NCBI GenBank assembly: GCA_015680685.1
Contig: MNCI01016352.1
Coordinates: 111,043-175,042 of the forward strand
DNA: 64,000 nt
Reading direction: 5' to 3'
From: Gnetum montanum
Lineage: Eukaryota > Streptophyta > Gnetopsida > Gnetales > Gnetaceae
The notes under the pieces were generated by a model. The model made no database searches, was not told the DNA's origin, and saw only the letters and a list, made by a program, of their open reading frames with translations. This document shows, one piece after another, positions 34,641 to 46,098 of this stretch; within the stretch, counting starts at the first letter, position 1; each line of letters starts with the position of its first letter. The position numbers and the translations under genes were made by a program.

Positions 34641-37214
34641 ACCTTAATTCAATTAGTTGCTACATGGGTCAACATGATGGTATGCACTTTGGAAGGTGTT
34701 TGGTTTGAAGGGGACTTGAATAGAGTAGATATAGAGGATGAGAGAGAAGTAAGGCTATTAGCTACATATGTCTATGAGGAATTTATAGGACTGTTGGTTT
34801 GGAAGAATGGTCATTTTTAGGATTTGGTTTTTGAACCATTCATCTAAGGAGCTAGCTATAAGTTAATAGCCTTGGTGACATTACATTGTTGTGGCTAAGA
34901 TGGAATTTTGTCCTACATGGATGGAGCAGGTGGTAATTGAGTTGAGGGTGGAGGGACATGTGCATAAAGATGAGAAGGGTAATGAGGAAATGGGGATTCC
35001 CCTCTTGGAGATTAGGCTCTATAGTATTCAAGAGGGTAGTAGTGATGTTGGAATGAAGCGTGACTAGAAGAGTCACGTAGAGGAATGGGCTGTTGAACAT
35101 AGTATTCATATAGATCAGGTTACTAGTAAGGGTACTATTGCCTTAGTGGTAGCATCCCTCACGACTGTGGGTGCTACCATTGATTGTATTACTCATAAGG
35201 TTGTGGTGCAACTCCACTTGGATAGTAGGTTTGTTGTTGGTGGAACTACCTAGGGTTACCTTAAGGATAAGGTAACCTTCTAGATGCTGACCTTTTTACT
35301 ATTCTAGAATTTAAAGCATACACTTGAGACTCCTTCAAGTGTGACACGATGGGGCAACATCCATTAATATGTTTATATTAGCAAATGTCACACCTACCAT
35401 CATAATCTATTTTAGACTTCATAACCTCTTCTACTACAATAGCCTTGCACTTACCCCTTTGATGGGCACGTTCAACTTTCTTCCTTCTCATGCGATCATG
35501 ATCAGTACTTTGCTCTCTAGATTCCTCTACTATTTTTAGAGTAGTTTTGAATTTATCATCCAAAGAGTCCCATACTTTGTCTACCTTAGCGAAAATTTCG
35601 AAGACAAATTTTTGAATCATTAAGGTATTTTGCTGCAACATTTCATCAAGTGGTGCCTCCTTCTCATTGTTATAAAACTAGATGTTCCTTCTTCTAATCA
35701 AAGGGTCTCAGTTGTATTCTTCTATACTTTCTCTTTTTCTCAAATTTCCTTCTTTGAAAACTTACTCTATTAGCCTTTGAATCTAATAGGCCCTTAATGT
35801 TGACAATCTCCCTTAGGCACAGACCCCAAGAATTTTTCATGTTTCTATGCAAAGCCCATCAATGATATGATGGAGCTACTGCCTTTGAGAATAACCATGG
35901 CTAGGACATCAATGCAAAAGGAATAGTACCTACCCATGGCCCCATCCAAGGGTTCATGTGTTTCCTATTTCTAACCTTGGATCTACTTTCTTAGGTTGGA
36001 CATTAGGGAGTACATTTGATACTTGTCGTTGAAGAGTTAAAGCATTGTACTCAATCTACAAATTAATTCTAGCTCCAAGGACCAATACCAATTTTCAGCT
36101 TCTTTGATTAGCGTCCTTGGAAAAAAATTTAACTTTTGTCATTTATTCTTGAAGTTCTATAAGTCATAATCATCGTGAAAGGCTTGGAGATAATTTTTTA
36201 GATCTAAGTTGTATCCCCCTTCAAACTTGGGAACATTGTTCATATCTAATTGTTTGATTCTGCTATCTTTCACATGCCTTATTGGAATTCTCACATCCTC
36301 TATGATAGTCAGCATGTTTCGAGTTGCAAGCAAAGACTCAACATAGTCATGGCTACTGTGATGGCCATTATGACTATGATGTCCTTTTTTGTTACTTCTT
36401 TTGTGATGGTAGGCCTTCCTTGATTACCCACGTCCTTGATATTGATTGATTTGGTGGACCCTACGATCATCTCTATCTTGTCAGTCACCTCTATCATGGT
36501 CACATCCTTTCTAGCTTTGGTCAGAGCTAGAGGAGCAAGAAGAGGATGACAAAGGTGAAGAGGAAGGAGGACTAGCACCACCATGGTGCCTACCAGCCCC
36601 TCTTTTGTGGTCATGGCCATGATCATAATCATGATGTATGTCCTCATCCTTGTCATGACTTCCACCTTTGGATCCCTCATGATCATGAAACCTGTTCTTA
36701 CTAGAAACAAGATTGTTTACAATGGACTACAAATTCTTATTCAAGTCCCCTTCATTGAAACCAAGCGGAGGAGAGTTATTGAATTAAGAACCCCAAGAGA
36801 AGGGATCCTCACTATTTTTCAAGCTTAGAAAGATCAAGGGGTTATTGAACCATTTCCCCTTCGAAGCGTCATAGTGCCTCTCCTATTATCGATCTCATTT
36901 GCATTGTGCCTTAATGGGATGGTAATCCATAGAGTCATGGTCCTGCACAATGTATTCAACATGGAGCCCTTGGATGCCCAACTTCAAAAGAGTTTGGTGT
37001 AGTATCATAGGAACTAATTGATTAGGCAACAACATAATGTTGCCCGCCATGTCCCTCTACCACATCTATTCATCTTGATGTAGGATGAAGATGAATTCTA
37101 GCACATGCTCATCAAGATGAGTATATACCACTCTACATGGTTGGGGCGCTGGTTGATTTGATCATTCATTTCTTTGTTGATTGAATGTATGCTCAAATTT
37201 TGATAGGAAATCAT
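34641..37214 (-). pseudogene. gag of element I
   Basis: ATG at 37214 (MISYQNLSIHSI) opens a frame leading into EWYTHLDEHVLEFIFILHQDE, the family gag N-terminus. A region of His/Asp/Lys and Ser codons follows at 36700-36300, then the gag core (about 36250-35650) and a basic segment, ERAHQRGKCKAIVVEE, near 35430. A Cys-x-x-Cys pair (DGRCDIC) at about 35385 may be the remnant of a metal-binding site. Stops interrupt it. It would form the particle with the PBS and leader at 37215-37383. Confidence 0.68.
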
Positions 37215-37365
37215 CCCTATGAGAAGAAGAAATTTTAAATTAGAAGAAAATAAAAGTGTGCTTTTAATATTATTATTATGTAAAATGATTGCAACTTTAA
37301 GGTTCTTTTTAACAATGTTAAATAATTTTCACTAAGTCCTTGATAGAGCACATAGCTAACTAAAG

Positions 37366-37383
37366 TCCTCGGTAATGGTGCCA
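37366..37383 (-). other. Primer-binding site of element I (tRNA-Asp)
   Basis: On minus it reads TGGCACCATTACCGAGGA, a decayed tRNA-Asp complement. One base separates it from the LTR edge at 37385. Confidence 0.78.
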
Positions 37384-37384
37384 A

Positions 37385-37398
37385 TGATGAGTAGCAAG
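37385..37398 (-). repeat. 14-bp stub of the 5' LTR of element I
   Basis: TGATGAGTAGCAAG on plus is the complement of the LTR end. It is interrupted at once by LTR II (TGATGAAAC at 37399). The last five bases GCAAG are the expected target duplication of II. Confidence 0.75.
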
Positions 37399-38280
37399 TG
37401 ATGAAACTTCATGGTTTGGCCACATCGATGGGATGCCATCGACACAACCTTGTTGATGGGATCTCATTGATGTGATCTTGTTGATGTAGGGTTTGACCCA
37501 TTGATGTGTAGCCATCAATGGAGCACCCCATTTTCACCTATAAATGTGCTCCTTCCACCACAGTTATGACATTCTTTTCATAAGTTGTAGTGAAGCTCTA
37601 GTAGGTTTTTCACTTGAAAGTTAGAATATTTTCTAAGTGCCTATAGTTTGAGTCAAAGAGTGTATGGATCTTTATTCGAGCACTATTGTACCTAAGCACT
37701 TCAATGTGTGTCACAATAAAGATGAACTTTCTAATCAAAACTTGCAACACTTGCACTAGATTAATTTTTTTTTAAGAAATTAATATTTTAAGTAATTTCC
37801 TTTAATGTTTTATGTAATTAAAGTAATTACTTAAGACAAATTAAATAGTAAACATAAGTAAAACCAATTCAAGCATATGTGTAACGCTTGGTAATCCCAG
37901 TAATGCTTAACATGTAGAAACCTAGTAGTGTTATACATGTTCAGGATGTGTACAACAAGTGGAAATGGATGCTTATGTTAAGATTAGTTAAGTGTTAGCT
38001 AGTTAGATTAATTTAGTAATTAATTACCTTATTCTTTATTTTTTATTATTATGTGACTCAAAACATAAAAAGATAAAAATGATAAAAATCATATACCTCA
38101 GTTATACTTAACCATACCCTTGTACTCACAAGTGTAACCAGGAAGACAAAGATTGTAATAGTTGATTCACCTCCTAGACCAATGTACGTAGAACTCTAGA
38201 AGGCTTTGGAATTCAACTAGATCGTGCATAAATGCTTATGATTCGTATGGTTGGGCATAGCGTCTACTCACTACTCATCA
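37399..38280 (+). repeat. 5' LTR of element II
   Basis: 882 bp from TGATGAAAC to CTCATCA. U3 (37415-37520) has at least five spaced CATTGATG, CATCGATG or TTGTTGATG motifs, mostly followed by GGATC or TGATC. TATAAATG is at 37539-37546 and AATAAA at about 37712. Confidence 0.85.
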
Positions 38281-38281
38281 T

Positions 38282-38299
38282 TAGCATCATTATCAAGGG
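38282..38299 (+). other. Primer-binding site of element II (tRNA-Asp)
   Basis: TAGCATCATTATCAAGGG(A) is a decayed tRNA-Asp complement following LTR II. Confidence 0.7.
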
Positions 38300-38439
38300 A
38301 CTTTTAGTTAGTAATGTGCACTATCTAGGACTTAGTGAAAATTATTTAAGATCACTGGAACAAACTCAAAAGTCATAACCATTCAAATAATAATTATAAT
38401 TATAATTAAAGCATACTATTATTTTTCTTCTAAGTGAAA

Positions 38440-40860
38440 ATATCTTCTTCTCACAAGCATGATGAATTGAAACTACTAGTGCCCCAAGAATTCAAAGTGG
38501 TGTATACTCATCTAGATGAGTTTATGCTTGATTTCACCTTCATCCTACACAAGGATGAATAACTGCAGTGGAGAGACATGGAAGGAAACTTTGTGTTGCC
38601 ACTTGATCGATCTATTCCTAGGATGTTGTCTCACACTGTTAAGAGGTTGTGCATCCATAATCTTCATGAGGAATACATTATGTAGAACTATGACTATTAG
38701 GACTACCATCCCACTGAAACACAATGCAAAAGAGATCAGCACCAGGAGAAGTTTCATGATGCTACAAAGGGGAAATGGTTCACTAACCTTTTGTTCTTGT
38801 TGAACTAAAAGGACAATGAGGATCCTTTCTCTAGGGATTTTCAATATGAAGATTCTCCATCCCTTAACTCTAGTGAAGGGGATTTAAATCTAAATTTATA
38901 GTCCACTATCAACAATCCTTGTTTAGGAAAAAGTGGAAGTCAAGGCAAGGACTCAGGAAAGCATCATGATGATGATAAATTTGATGGTCATAGCCATGAC
39001 AAGCGAAGAGGAGGTGGTAGACACCATGGTGATGGTAGTTCTCCTTCCTCTTCACCTTCTTCATTTACATCTTCTTCTTCCTCTTCTAAATCTAATCAAA
39101 ATCATAGAGGATGAAACTGTGATGGAGGTATGATAGGACAATAATGATCGTAGGCCCTACCATGGACAAAGGGGTAGTAGAGGACATCATAGGCATCATC
39201 AAAATCATGATGATGAGAAACCTTTACTTACAACTTGAAGTATGTTAAATATCACATAGGCCATGAAAATTCTAGCTAGGCATGTGAAAGATAGTAGAAT
39301 TAAGAGGTTGGATATGAATAATATCCCCAAATTTGAGGGGTGATATAACTTAGATCCACATAGCCATTTTCAAGCTTTTCATAATGCCTGTGCTTTATAG
39401 AACATTGAAAATGATTAACAAAAACTTGAGTTGTTTCCTAGGATACTCATAAAAGAAGTAGAAAGTTGGTACCACTCTTTGGAGCTAAAATCAATTCGTA
39501 GATGGAGTATGATGCTTGAGATATTTAATGATAAATATCAGGTGTACTCTCAAGTGTCCAACTTGAGAAAGCAAATATAAGGCTAGCAACAAGGAACACA
39601 TGAACCCTTGGATGTAGCCATGGGTCAGTATTATTCTCTTTCGCATAGATGTTATGGCCATGGTTATTATCAAAGGAATTAACTTTGCCATATCATAGAT
39701 GGGCTTTGATTAGAAATGAGAACTCTTGGGATCTACGCCCAAGGGAGATTGTTAGAACTAAGAGGCCATCAAATCTAAAGGCTCATTGAGTAGGTTGTAA
39801 AATAAGGAGAATCAAGGAAATGAGAAAGTGGTAAGAAATATAATTAGAATCCATCCATTAGACAAAGGGAGGTCCAATTCTGTGATAGTGAGGAGGAGCC
39901 ATTACTTGGTGAAGTGGTACAACAAAAAACCTTGATAATTCAAAAATCTATTTTCAAAATTTCAGCCAAGGTTGACAAAATGTAGGAATATTTCAATGAA
40001 AAACTCCAAACTATTCAAAAATTGTAGAAGAATTCAAAGAACAAAGTAGTGATTATGATCATAGGAGAAGGAAGGAAGTTGAACGTGATTAACAAAGGGG
40101 TAATGATAAGGCTACTGTAGTAGAAGAGGTTGTGGAGTTAGATTTTGATGATGATGATGGGTGTGACATCTACCAATATGAACATCCTAAGGGATGTTTC
40201 CCTATTGTGTCACACTTATAGGAGTTTGGGATGTATGCTATGAATCCTAGGTTAGCAAGAAGGCAAGCACCTAGAAGATTACCTTATCCTCAAGGAAATC
40301 TTAGGCAGTTCCACTAATAACAAGCTTAGTATCCAAGTTGAGCTCCACAACAACCATATGAGAAATATCATCAATGGAAACACCCACAGTTGTGGGGGGA
40401 TGCCATCATTGAGGCAGTAGTACCCTTACAGGGAGCTAGTTCCATATGGATACTATGTTTATCAACCCATTTCTCTACATAACTCTTCTAGTCATGCCTC
40501 ATTCCAACATCAATACTACACTCCAAAGTACTACAGAGCTCATTCTCCATCTCCTAGAGGTAAGTCCCCATATCCTTATCATCCTCTTCATTCTTATGCT
40601 CATGTCCCTCTATCCTCAACCTAGTTACCACCTGCTCTTTTCATGTAGGGTGAAATTCTTGCATAGTCGCAGCAATGTAATTCTACTAGGGTTGTTAACT
40701 TATAGCTAGCTCCTCAGCTAAGTGGTCTAGAACCTAGATCTAAAAAACCATTTTTTGAACCAATATCCCTACAAATCCCTCACAAACTCATGTGGTTGAT
40801 AACCCTACTTCTTCCTCATCCTCTACATCTAATCCACTTTAGTCCCCTTTGAACTAAACA
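38440..40860 (+). pseudogene. gag of element II
   Basis: Particle protein. The initiator appears as ATA at 38440 before SSSHKHDELKLLVPQEF, probably a mutated ATG. It continues with YTHLDEFMLDFTFILHKDE, as in I. A His/Lys/Asp and Ser-rich linker lies at 38930-39120. The gag core at 39290-39800 has NIPKFEG, FQAFHNAC, WYHSLELKSI and YAQGRLLELRGHQ. A segment around 40090-40190 has Asp repeats and CDIYQYEH. The tail is rich in Tyr, Pro and Ser. TAG, TAA and TGA stops are scattered through it. Confidence 0.72.
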
Positions 40861-43800
40861 CCTCCCAAAGTGCATACCATCATGCTAAGCCATGTTATGA
40901 ATAATTAAATTAAAGTTATCCACCTTTCCATGAAACTATCTTATCTTAGAAGCCCTCTCATTTACCTTCAAATCACTGGAAATGAGCCTTGCAAAGCTCT
41001 TCTAGATTTAGGTTCTAGTGTTAATATCATTTCTCATGAGATGTACAAAGCCTAGAACTTGCCTTTGCTCAAGAAGAATAACATTAATCTTGAGTTGACA
41101 TATCAGTCCATTACTATTCCCTTGGGATTAGAGGAGGGCATTGTGACAACTATTTGTAGGGTGGTCTTGTCTTGCCAATTTCTTAGTGATCCATGTTAAC
41201 AATTGTAAGGAGGACTTCCCAATCATCATGGGGAGGGCTTGGATAAGAACTATTGATACATGCTTGGGAATTAGAGATATTTCCCTAAAAATCTCCAAGG
41301 AAAATGCTTTTGAAAATATTAAGAAGAAAAGAGTTCCATGCATCATGTATAGTGATATAGGGTGCAACAGTACGTAGAAATTATGGTCTATCAAAAGCAC
41401 ATCAATTAAAGCATGCAAATAGTATGTAAATGAGTTTGAAATTCAAAGGTGCATGTACGCAATAGTCAAAAAGTAAAAGGACACCCCATGACTGACAACT
41501 AATCTTGAAATTAGCACACTTTACATGGAACCCACTAAGAGCTTAACCATTACCTATGTTACAGGCATGGATGAATCGGAGTAAGTTCATCACCAATATT
41601 TAATGATGAACCTGATGATACTTATTGGGCAAAGTTGGAAATCCCTAAAAATTTCAAACAAGATTCCTTGGAGTTGAAAACTCTACTTGTTGACATGGAA
41701 TATGCATTTAGAAAAATTGCAAGCTAGTGATAATCAATGTCAACCTTACTCCTAAGTAGAAAGGGAAGCTGTTGATCCTGGTTAATAAATGATCAACAAC
41801 CTTTTCTTGGTCATATCGTGAACTCACTAGGATTGATCCTAGGATATGCCAACATTGCATCTATACTAATCCTTCTATCAAACCAAAGAGATGGCTACAA
41901 TGATGGCTAAATTCAAATTAAAGTAGATTATCAAAGAGGAAAGTGAACAACTCCTCAAAGTGAGGTTCATTTATCCAATTGCAGATAATGAGTGGGTTAG
42001 CTTGCTTGTGATTGTACCAAAGAAGGGGGGAAAGTGAAGTGTGTGTATTGAATTCATATTATTGAACATGGCAATGTTCAAAGATCATTTTCCATTGTCA
42101 TTTGTGAACTAGGTGTTGGACACTATTTCCAAGCATTGTTTTTACAACTTTCTAGATGGTTATAGTGGCTATAACCAAATTCAAATCGCATAAAAGGAAT
42201 AGACCAAAACTACATTCACAAGTCCCTAGGGAACTTTTTCATATCAAAAGATGTCATTTGGTCTATGCAATGCCCCTGCAACCTTCCAACGTCTTGTCCT
42301 TAGAATTTTTTAGTAGTAGATTGGTAGTGGGGGTGGAAGTCTTCATGAATGACTTCTTCACCTATGGTGCTATGTTTGAGCAAGCCCTGGACTACCTAGA
42401 GCAAGTTCTTAAAAGGTGCATGGAGATGAATCTTTAGCTCAATTGGAAAAAGAGCCATCTAATGGCCCAAGAGAGCATTATGTTGGGACATAGAATTTCT
42501 TAAGCAGGGATTAAGGTGGACCCTGAAAATATTAGAGCCATCCAAGGAATAACTGACCAATCAAAAACTATTAAAGATGTCTGATCATTCCTTGGACAAA
42601 TTAGTTACTACCAATGATTCATATACAATTTCTCAAACATCACTAAATCATTGGTCAAGCTTCCAAAGAAAGATGCTCCATTCGTATGGACCAAGGAATG
42701 TGAAAAGGCATTCTAGAGCCTCAAGTAGAATCTCATAGAAACTCTACTTGTACAAGCACCTAACNAATTCTAGAGCCTCAAGTAGAATCTCATAGAAACT
42801 CTACTTGTACAAGCACCTAACTAGTTCAAACCATTTCATATTATGATGAATGCATCAAACTATGCCTTTGGAGTTGTGTTTATGTAGTTGGACAATCAGA
42901 AACATCCTTATTACATCCATTGGGCAAGCTAAAGAATTGTGGGTGCATAGCTTAACTATACCATAATGAAGAAAGAGCTAATGACAATGGTGTATGTCTT
43001 GGAGAATTTTAGGCACTATGTGCTTAGGTACAAGGTATTTGTGCACACTCAACATAGTTCCATTCACTTCTTAATGAACAAGCCAACTGTGAGCCCTTAT
43101 GTTATACAGTGACTAGTGATCTTACAAGAGCTGCATCTTACAATGGTAGATTGAGCAGAAATTGAGAATGTGGTTGTTGATGACTTGTCTTAGTTATGAT
43201 GAGACAACAAAGAGGAGGAGAGCTCACTCTCTAATCAATTTGTTGATGAACTCTTCTTTGCCTATATAATAAATAAAAAGGTGCTTGCTAAACCTACATG
43301 GTACGATGGCATCCTCACTTATCTTCTCACTTAGGAGATGCCATAATAGTTAGATCATAGGAAGAAACAATAGTTTCATCATCAATCCAAATGCTTCATG
43401 GACATCAATGGACACCTTTGCAAGGTGTGTGTTCATGGCCTAGTTCATGTGTTCCTGATGCTACTTAACTATGCATTCTCCAATTCATGAGGGCCCTTGT
43501 GGGGACCACTCTACAAGGAGACACATGGATACTAAGATCTTGATGGTAGGGTATTATTAACCAAAAATCTTCAAGGATGTCCACCAATTCATTTGCTCTT
43601 GTGAACACTGTCAACAAGATGATGGGATGACTGCTCAGATGGAGAAACCTCAGCAATGGATCCAATCACTATAACTCTTTGATATTTGGGGCATAGACTT
43701 TATGGGTCCCATCATATCTATGTTAAATGGAAAGGCATACATAATAGTCACTTTTGAGTATTGTGCCAAATGGGAAAAAGGAGTAGTCGTCACCAACTGT

Positions 43801-44638
43801 ACATCTTCCACTGCTACATTGTTTATACAAAAAAAAAATGTTGTAAATAGGTTTGGAGTGCCACACTAATTTTTGAAAATGGTACTCATTTTACATATGC
43901 TACTTTTTGCAAGCTCATGTAATGCTTGGGGGTTGAACATAATTAACAACACCTTACCACCCCTAAGCTAATAGTCAAGCAGAGGTTACCAATAGGGAGA
44001 TGACTAAGATCTTAACTAGAATAATAAGCAAATACATGAGAGACTGAAGCACAAAACTCAACGATGCCCTTTGGACATACAACTCAACATGGAAACTTAC
44101 TATAGGTCATTCTTCCTATGAGATGGTGTACAAAAAATTACCAAATCCTCTAATCCAATTTGAGCTTTGTATACTTTCAATAGCCTATGACCTTGATCTT
44201 AACATTAGGCTAGCACAGAAAGATGGATTAAAAAACCTTAATGTGCTAGATGAGAATAGATTGGTGGACTTCTCCTTTAATGAAGTGCATAAGGCATTCA
44301 ACAAAAAATTCCATGACCTTAGAATATGAAAGGTAAAATTTCAACCTAGAGACAAGATCCTCTACTAGAACCCCACACATGTGCCTCAATGAACTAAGTT
44401 CCAAAAATTGTGGAAAGAACCTTACATCATTTGCAAAACCTTTTCTTTTGGAGCCATGTTGATCTACAAACCTAAGAGCCTAAACAAAAAGAAATTGGTG
44501 AACATGCAATAAGTCAAATCTTTTGATGAGCCAAAGTAAGCTAGTGTAAGTAATGCCTCATCAAATGGACAACCATGCTCAATCTTTTTGATTTCCTCCT
44601 TTCAATTCAATCATGGGGGAGATGGCCATCCATGCTAA
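40861..44638 (+). pseudogene. pol of element II (protease, RT, RNase H, integrase)
   Basis: Protease at about 40990-41330 has LLDLGSSVNIISHEMYKA (active-site DLG, as in Athila-type proteases) and FPIIMGRAW, with a frameshift between them near 41180. RT at 41900-42600 has VPKKGG, FKDHFPL and a catalytic motif FMND (D to N), then LEQVLKRCMEMNL and LGHRIS. RNase H spans about 42830-43200 (ELMTMVYVLENFRHYVLRYK, HTQH). Integrase spans about 43560-44520 with a zinc-finger part C-E-H-C near 43600, core LFDIWGIDFMGPI and a C-terminal SYEMVYKKLPNP block. The tail ends at TAA 44636-44638. A gap artefact lies within RNase H at 42710-42821. Not functional. Confidence 0.78.
42710..42821. other. Duplicated 55-bp blocks around N (assembly artefact)
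   Basis: The 55 bases at 42710-42764 are repeated without change at 42767-42821, with N at 42765. The neighbouring element is old and full of mutations, so a perfect repeat at an N is best explained as two contig ends that overlap but were not merged. Confidence 0.85.
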
Positions 44639-44950
44639 TCATTAAAATGGCTCTTCAATTTTTACACTTTTTTTATTTTCCACTTTCTTTGTTTTTACAC
44701 CCTTTTTATTTTACACTTTGTTATTTTTCCCAATTTTTGTTTTATAACATCATTAGTACATTTTAACTTTTTTAAATATTTTCCAATTTCTTTTATATTG
44801 TACTTTATTTTGGTGTGAATTTCTCTTATTTTCTAATAAAGTACTTTGTTGCCAATAGGACGTAATGATGATGTAGTTGTTTGCTAATGGTGGTTTGTAC
44901 TTAATGTTTTTGATTACTAATGTCTAGTTTCTATTTTTGAATTTTGATAA
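44639..44950 (+). other. Post-pol spacer of element II
   Basis: T-rich non-coding stretch matching the spacer of element I, ending at the insertion point of III. GATAA (44946-44950) is the probable target duplication. Confidence 0.65.
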
Positions 44951-45864
44951 TGATGAGCAGCTAGGTATCCCTACGCCCAACCATGTGAATCACGGGCGTT
45001 CATACGTGACTTGGTCAAATTCCGTAGACTGTAAGCACTTAACATAGACCAAACCCTTAACTAGCAATACCCTTTGTTAGAACGGTCGTTGTCTTCCCAA
45101 CCTCACTTGTGATGTTCTAATGGTGATGGTTAAGTGAGATTGAGGCAACTAATTTTTATGGCTTTTTACTTTATCTTTTGACGTCTAATTAAGGTATGGA
45201 AAGTAAGGAATGCAATATTATATAATCTATAATTATCCTAATCTATGTCTTAACTATTCATAGCATAAGTATATGATTCCATCTTTTGTGCACGTCCTAA
45301 GCATCCCCTTAACCACTACTGGGCTACCAGACGTTAAGTGTCTCTAGGTTGCCAAGTGTTGGGTTTCACGTTCAAGATGGTCATACTTATGGCTTCTACA
45401 AACTATGAACGAGCAAGAGAAATTATACTAATAATAACATACAAGTAAATGAATAATTAAAGCATATAAATATTAAACTATAAATGAATAGAAATGGCTA
45501 AGTCCAATTGCTGCAAGGAATGCTTAAAAAGCTCATCTTTATTACCGTTCACGCCAATGGACTTAGGTACATCAACACTCGAATAAAGAGTTGAACACCT
45601 TTCTTACATCTATTGCAGGCACTTGGAAAATATTCTAACTCTCACAGACACAAATTGCAAGGTCTTTGCTACAATTGATAAAAAGGTGCCTAAGAGAGGT
45701 GGGAGCCCTCTTATTTATAGGCCGAAAAAGGTGCCACATAAATGGGGCCATGTTGAAGCATGGAAGGATGCGTTGACGAGGCCATGTATACGCAGCCATG
45801 TATATGAGGTTGGGGTCCCGTATACACGGCCTTGTAAATGCAGTGACCATCAAACACTTCATCA
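44951..45864 (-). repeat. 3' LTR of element III
   Basis: 914 bp on minus from TGATGAAGTG (45864) to TCATCA (44951). U3 has repeated GTATACGGG, CATATACATGG and GCGTATACATGG motifs (45835-45780), then CGTCAACGC. TATAAATA is at 45719-45712. AATAAAGA-type sequences are near 45580. The element's PPT (CTCAGTCGTGGGGGTA) adjoins on minus at 45880-45865. Confidence 0.85.
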
Positions 45865-45880
45865 TACCCCCACGACTGAG
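45865..45880 (-). other. Polypurine tract of element III
   Basis: CTCAGTCGTGGGGGTA on minus, directly before the 3' LTR start. A near copy, CAGTTGTGGGGGAGA, lies at the pol end (50963-50949), and another, CTCAGTTGTGGGAGG, in the aORF leader (49173-49159). Confidence 0.75.
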
Positions 45881-46098
45881 TAAAAACTTGTCCTAAAGTT
45901 CCTCTTACAATTTGAAAGGTATGGACTTTTATTTACAACACACATGATTTGACACACATACACACATGATGCGCCAAGTGCCTGAGTATACAGAGAAAGA
46001 CAAATTACAAAAATGGTGGGGTTCAGAGAAAAAATTAAACACTTTGCTGGTCTTGGTTTCTTTACTGTGTAGAAAGATGCAAAAATTAGTGGAGAAGA

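Larger units (their letters stand above)
16739..37398 (-). mobile_element. Element I: full-length Athila-like LTR retrotransposon (hosts V and II)
   Basis: Minus-strand element with the full gene set: PBS, gag (37214 leftwards), protease, RT, RNase H, integrase (pol ends 31511), spacer, candidate promoter, aORF (29551-26690), polypurine tract and 3' LTR. The 3' LTR is split by element V (17483-26337), and the 5' LTR is reduced to 14 bp because element II inserted at 37399. Its RT active site has become FMNN, so it is dead. Confidence 0.85.
37399..44950 (+). mobile_element. Element II: Athila-like retrotransposon, 3' part displaced by III
   Basis: Plus-strand element with 5' LTR, PBS, gag (from 38440), pol (to 44638) and the beginning of the spacer. 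It breaks off at 44950 in TTTTGATAA, exactly where the matching spacer of element I (about 31240) continues GATAATTAAGAC. Element III starts there, so the aORF and 3' LTR of II should lie right of the window. RT shows FMND, so it is inactive. Confidence 0.85.

Noticed and set aside
36583-36828. Plus-strand frame over the gag of element I, and similar frames at 38545-38844 (minus) and 41128-41418 (minus)
   Set aside because: Antisense shadows of gag or pol of the retrotransposons.
44617-44640. Treating ATCATGGGGGAGATGG at the end of pol of II as the 3' PPT with an LTR to follow
   Set aside because: It lies within the last codons of pol and is followed by the shared T-rich spacer, not by an LTR.
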